From NCBI GenBank assembly GCA_023421955.1, contig JAEZSE010000041.1:1-64000 (forward strand): a DNA stretch of 64,000 bases, in the 5' to 3' direction. Position numbers and translations under genes: made by a program. The notes under the pieces were generated by a model. The model made no database searches, was not told where the DNA came from, and saw only the letters and a list, made by a program, of their open reading frames with translations. This document shows, one piece after another, positions 60,924-64,000 of this stretch (position 1 is the stretch's first letter; each line of letters opens with the position of its first letter). The stretch comes from Bacillota bacterium. GTDB lineage: Bacteria > Bacillota > Clostridia > Christensenellales > UMGS416.

Positions 60924-61874
60924 ATGGAGCAGCCAATCGCATTGAAATCTCGAACTGTCAATCGGGCAAAAAAGAGCAGCCCCATCAAAAAGATATTGAA
61001 ACACTGGCAGCTCTATTTGCTGATACTCCCCCCTCTGGCTTTGCTGGTTATTTTCAAGTATATCCCAATGTATGGCGTTCAGATTGCCTTTCGGGATTAT
61101 AACCCTGCGGTTGGTATATTCGACAGCCGCTGGATCGGGTTGGAAAACTTTATCAGTTTCTTCCAATCCTTTGAGTTTTCACGCCTCCTGGTCAATACGA
61201 TCACCATCAGCTTTTATTCCATCATAGCCGGATTTCCAATACCGATTATCCTGGCGATTTCATTCAATGAAGCAAGAAACAGATTCTTTTCCAAGACGGT
61301 TCAGATGATCACTTATGCACCATACTTCCTTTCCACGGTTGTAATGGTCGCCATCCTGAATCAGTTTCTCTCTAAAGTCGGCCTGCTGAACAATTTGTTG
61401 AGCTTGCTGCATCTGCCGGCAGTTGACCTCATGGGTTACCCATGGCTGTTTAAATCCATTTACGTCTGGTCCGGCGTGTGGCAGTCTGCGGGCTTTAATG
61501 CCGTCATCTATATCGCAGTTCTAAGCGGCATAAACCAGGAATTGTATGACGCTGCCCGGATAGACGGCGCAAACAATATGCAGAGGATCCTCAATATTGA
61601 CGTGCCGAGCATCATGCCCACAGCCACGATCCTTTTGATCTTGAGTTCAGCACAAATCCTGAATGTCGGTTTTGAAAAGATCTTCCTGATGCAAAATCCA
61701 CTGAACATCAGTGTTTCTGACGTCATATCCACTTACGTATACAGAATTGGCCTTCTGAACGCGCAATACAGTTACTCTGCGGCAATTGGTTTGTTCAATT
61801 CCATTGTTTCCATGTTGCTGCTTGCGGCTGTGAACCAGGTTTCCAGGAAATTTTCTGAAACAAGTCTTTGGTAA
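60924..61874 (+). CDS. Sugar ABC permease, LplB-like
   Basis: The protein has 316 residues. GGGGAGG stands five bases before ATG 60924; the longer open frame from 60834 lacks one. Six membrane segments (LYLLILPPLALLVIFKYIP first) and the EAA loop SGINQELYDAARIDGANN are typical of LplB-like CUT1 permeases for complex oligosaccharides. It forms an operon with the next two genes. No ATPase is included. Confidence 0.92.
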   Translation: MEQPIALKSRTVNRAKKSSPIKKILKHWQLYLLILPPLALLVIFKYIPMYGVQIAFRDYNPAVGIFDSRWIGLENFISFFQSFEFSRLLVNTITISFYSIIAGFPIPIILAISFNEARNRFFSKTVQMITYAPYFLSTVVMVAILNQFLSKVGLLNNLLSLLHLPAVDLMGYPWLFKSIYVWSGVWQSAGFNAVIYIAVLSGINQELYDAARIDGANNMQRILNIDVPSIMPTATILLILSSAQILNVGFEKIFLMQNPLNISVSDVISTYVYRIGLLNAQYSYSAAIGLFNSIVSMLLLAAVNQVSRKFSETSLW

Positions 61875-61888
61875 TTGGAGATTGATGT

Positions 61889-62785
61889 ATGAAGAACAAA
61901 ATCCGAGACAGCCGCCAGGATATCGTTTTCAATGTGTTCAACTATCTATTTCTAGTCCTGGTTCTGGCAGTTGTGGCTTTTCCACTGATCAATGTGGTGA
62001 GCCAATCAATTAGTTCAGCGGAAAGTGTTTATGCCGGCAAGGTGCTGCTATTTCCTGTTGAACCCACGCTGGCTGCTTATAGCAGGATTGCGACCAACCT
62101 GAACATTCTGAACGGGTTTTGGAATTCCGCGATTTATACCGTGGTGTTTACCATAGTGAGCCTGACAATGACCATTATGGCGGCATATCCACTTTCCAGG
62201 AAGACATTTTATGGCAGAACACTGATTCTCTGGATCTTTACGTTCACCATGCTGTTTTCAGGAGGATTGATTCCAACCTATTTGCTGGTGAAAAGCCTGG
62301 GGTTGAGAGACACGATGTGGGCCTTGGTGCTTCCCTCTTCCATTGGCGTTTGGAACATTATCCTTGCGAGAACCTATTATCAAAGTTCGATCCCCGTTGA
62401 GCTCTATGAGGCGTCTGAGCTGGATGGCTGCAGCGACATCAATGTTTTCCTCAAAATCGTAATCCCGCTTTCCAAGCCGATTATGGCAGTTATCGTGCTA
62501 TACAACAGTGTGTGGATGTGGAATTCATATTATGACGCGTTGATCTATCTCTCCACATCGGCCAAGTATCCCCTTCAGTTGGTGCTGAGAAACATCCTGA
62601 TGAGCTCTCAAATGCAAGGGCAGCTTGCATCCAGCGGCACAGGGGATGTGGCAAGCTCAATGGCCCAGGTGGAAGTGCTTCGATACTCGGTGATTGTGTT
62701 TTCAAGCATACCGGTGATGATCATGTATCCTTTTGTGCAGAAATACTTCACAAAAGGAATAATGATTGGATCTCTGAAAGGCTGA
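61889..62785 (+). CDS. Sugar ABC permease, YtcP/LplC-like
   Basis: The protein has 298 residues from ATG 61889 (TTGGAGA at 61875-61881). Six membrane segments, the EAA loop near IPVELYEASELDGCSD and the C-terminal YPFVQKYFTKGIMIGSLKG are hallmarks of the YtcP/LplC family. It pairs with the LplB-like permease to import an oligosaccharide. Confidence 0.93.
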   Translation: MKNKIRDSRQDIVFNVFNYLFLVLVLAVVAFPLINVVSQSISSAESVYAGKVLLFPVEPTLAAYSRIATNLNILNGFWNSAIYTVVFTIVSLTMTIMAAYPLSRKTFYGRTLILWIFTFTMLFSGGLIPTYLLVKSLGLRDTMWALVLPSSIGVWNIILARTYYQSSIPVELYEASELDGCSDINVFLKIVIPLSKPIMAVIVLYNSVWMWNSYYDALIYLSTSAKYPLQLVLRNILMSSQMQGQLASSGTGDVASSMAQVEVLRYSVIVFSSIPVMIMYPFVQKYFTKGIMIGSLKG

Positions 62786-62869
62786 TCAGGAAGGGAGATG
62801 AAAATATCTGTGATCATTGTCTTATGAGTTGTGTTCCTGTACCCGACAAACAATGAAGGAGGATTTCAA

Positions 62870-64000
62870 ATGCGAAAGACAGTCTCAATCCTGGCAGTGC
62901 TGACGATGCTGGCAGCACTCATCCTTTCCGGATGTGCATCGGCGACTCCTATTGCCACGACGGCTGCGACAACAGCCGAGGGAAGCGCCCAGCCAAGCGG
63001 TACTGACCAGCCTGCTGCGCCTGAACAGCCAGAAAAAATGACGATTAAGGTCATGATCTCCTGGGATGGGGATTTCCCTCTCGATAAAAACTGGAACACT
63101 GTGGATTATGAAAAAAGAACCAATGTGCATGTCATTTGGGATGCTGTGCCGTCCGATGGCTGGATCGAGAAAAGATCCTTGGCATTCGCCAGCGGCGACC
63201 TGCCGGATGCCGTTGCTTCCGGCGCGGATGTGCTGAACTTCAAGCCCGCAGACGAAGCCAAATATGGTTCTCAGGGTTTGATCGTTCCATTGAATGGCTT
63301 GATTGATAAGGACAGTGTTTATCTCAAGCAGATTCTTACAGCCAACCCGCTGTATGAGAAAATCATCAAATCCGGCGACGGCAACATCTACACTCTGCCG
63401 GACTTCAACGTTTGCTTCCATTGTGACTACTCGCAAAAAATGTGGATCAACACTTCCTGGCTGAAGAAACTCAACCTGTCAATGCCGACAACGACGGATG
63501 AATTCGAAAATGTGTTGAAGGCAATCAAGACCGGTGATCCCAACGGCAACGGAAAGGCTGATGAAATCCCGCTGACTGCGGCGATTGACGGCTGGCATTG
63601 GTATCTGGATGGTTTCCTGATGAATGCGTTCGCCTACACCGATGATGAGACGAGAATGCACATCGAGAGCGGCAAGGTTGTCTTTGAACCGACGCTGGAT
63701 TCTTATCGCGAAGGCCTCAGGTATCTGAACAAACTGTATTCGGAAAAGCTCATTGACCCAGCATCCTTCACCCAGAACTGGACCACAGTGGAGAAGCTGA
63801 ATGAATCCGGCGATCTGGCAGTTGTCGGCGCGATGCCAGCCGGCGCAAACTTCATGCTTGTCGGCGGTATGACGGTTTCGAACAAGTGGAAGGATTACGA
63901 GCCGGTGCCTCCGCTTGCCGGTCCCAATGGGTTCAAGACTGCCACAAACTACACGCTGCGCCGTGATGTGACCACTGGCTTCTTTGCCATTACCAAGGCA
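62870..64000 (+). CDS. Sugar-binding lipoprotein, LplA-like (cut by window end)
   Basis: Coding continues past 64000; 377 codons are present. AAGGAGG at 62856-62862 sets ATG 62870. The lipobox is LILSGC (Cys22), then an Ala/Thr/Ser linker. The mature part matches LplA-type binding proteins: MTIKVMISWDGDFPLD, the signature DPNGNGKADEIPLT (a calcium-binding-like loop common in this family), and WHWYLDGFLMNAFAY. It is the receptor of the LplB/YtcP-like transporter and was chosen over the minus-strand frames because of the ribosome site and clean codon structure. Confidence 0.9.
   Translation, partial: MRKTVSILAVLTMLAALILSGCASATPIATTAATTAEGSAQPSGTDQPAAPEQPEKMTIKVMISWDGDFPLDKNWNTVDYEKRTNVHVIWDAVPSDGWIEKRSLAFASGDLPDAVASGADVLNFKPADEAKYGSQGLIVPLNGLIDKDSVYLKQILTANPLYEKIIKSGDGNIYTLPDFNVCFHCDYSQKMWINTSWLKKLNLSMPTTTDEFENVLKAIKTGDPNGNGKADEIPLTAAIDGWHWYLDGFLMNAFAYTDDETRMHIESGKVVFEPTLDSYREGLRYLNKLYSEKLIDPASFTQNWTTVEKLNESGDLAVVGAMPAGANFMLVGGMTVSNKWKDYEPVPPLAGPNGFKTATNYTLRRDVTTGFFAITKA

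Overview
The window looks like the chromosome of an anaerobic, GC-rich, gut-type Clostridia relative (Bacillota). The signs are strong AAGGAGG-type ribosome sites, many lipoproteins with Ala/Thr/Pro linkers, sugar ABC operons without PTS genes, a SleB-type wall hydrolase, and a MobP/TnpV-type mobilizable element. The species cannot be named from the sequence alone.

Layout. (1) 1-5.4 kb is ordinary chromosome: a small exported protein, a SleB-like hydrolase, an alpha/alpha-barrel glycosidase and a CocE/S15 hydrolase. (2) 5.5-27.4 kb is an integrated, mobilizable island in the 3' part of a tRNA-Ser(CGA) gene. It carries a tyrosine integrase, an excisionase-like protein, a MobP relaxase with MobC, TnpV, a ParB-like protein and an HTH protein. 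A decayed tRNA-Ser copy at 27347-27401 marks the right end. Its AT-rich core (9.8-20.5 kb) is a four-gene operon: a 5-cytosine DNA methyltransferase, a P-loop ATPase, a protein of unknown function, and an 1882-residue protein with a HerA/FtsK-like ATPase. The layout resembles the DndF-G-H (DptFGH) restriction module, but with a methyltransferase in place of the phosphorothioation enzymes. (3) 27.7-40.2 kb is a catabolic cluster for reduced pyrimidines or related cyclic amides: a PucR-type regulator, class III aminotransferase, iron alcohol dehydrogenase, NitT/TauT-type ABC transporter, dihydropyrimidinase, a PreA-like Fe-S oxidoreductase and an M20 N-carbamoyl-amino-acid hydrolase. Together they could convert uracil or thymine to beta-amino acid, semialdehyde and hydroxyacid. 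The transporter's binding protein appears circularly permuted. (4) 40.2-40.7 kb is a scar: the 5' part of another tRNA-Ser next to an eroded relative of the island integrase. (5) 40.7-46.8 kb is an AraC-controlled sugar ABC operon with a GH66 dextranase-like enzyme. (6) 46.9-55.6 kb, minus strand, is an eight-gene operon of two-component system, lipoprotein and ABC export/envelope genes. (7) 55.9-64 kb is a GH95 alpha-L-fucosidase-type enzyme, a membrane AraC regulator and an LplB/YtcP/LplA-type sugar ABC transporter cut by the window end.

How the parts work together: each chromosomal block pairs a sensor or regulator with a transporter and degradative enzymes. Three blocks of the pyrimidine cluster have terminator-like hairpins directly before the ribosome site, which suggests attenuation. 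The island adds transfer functions and a probable DNA-modification defence.
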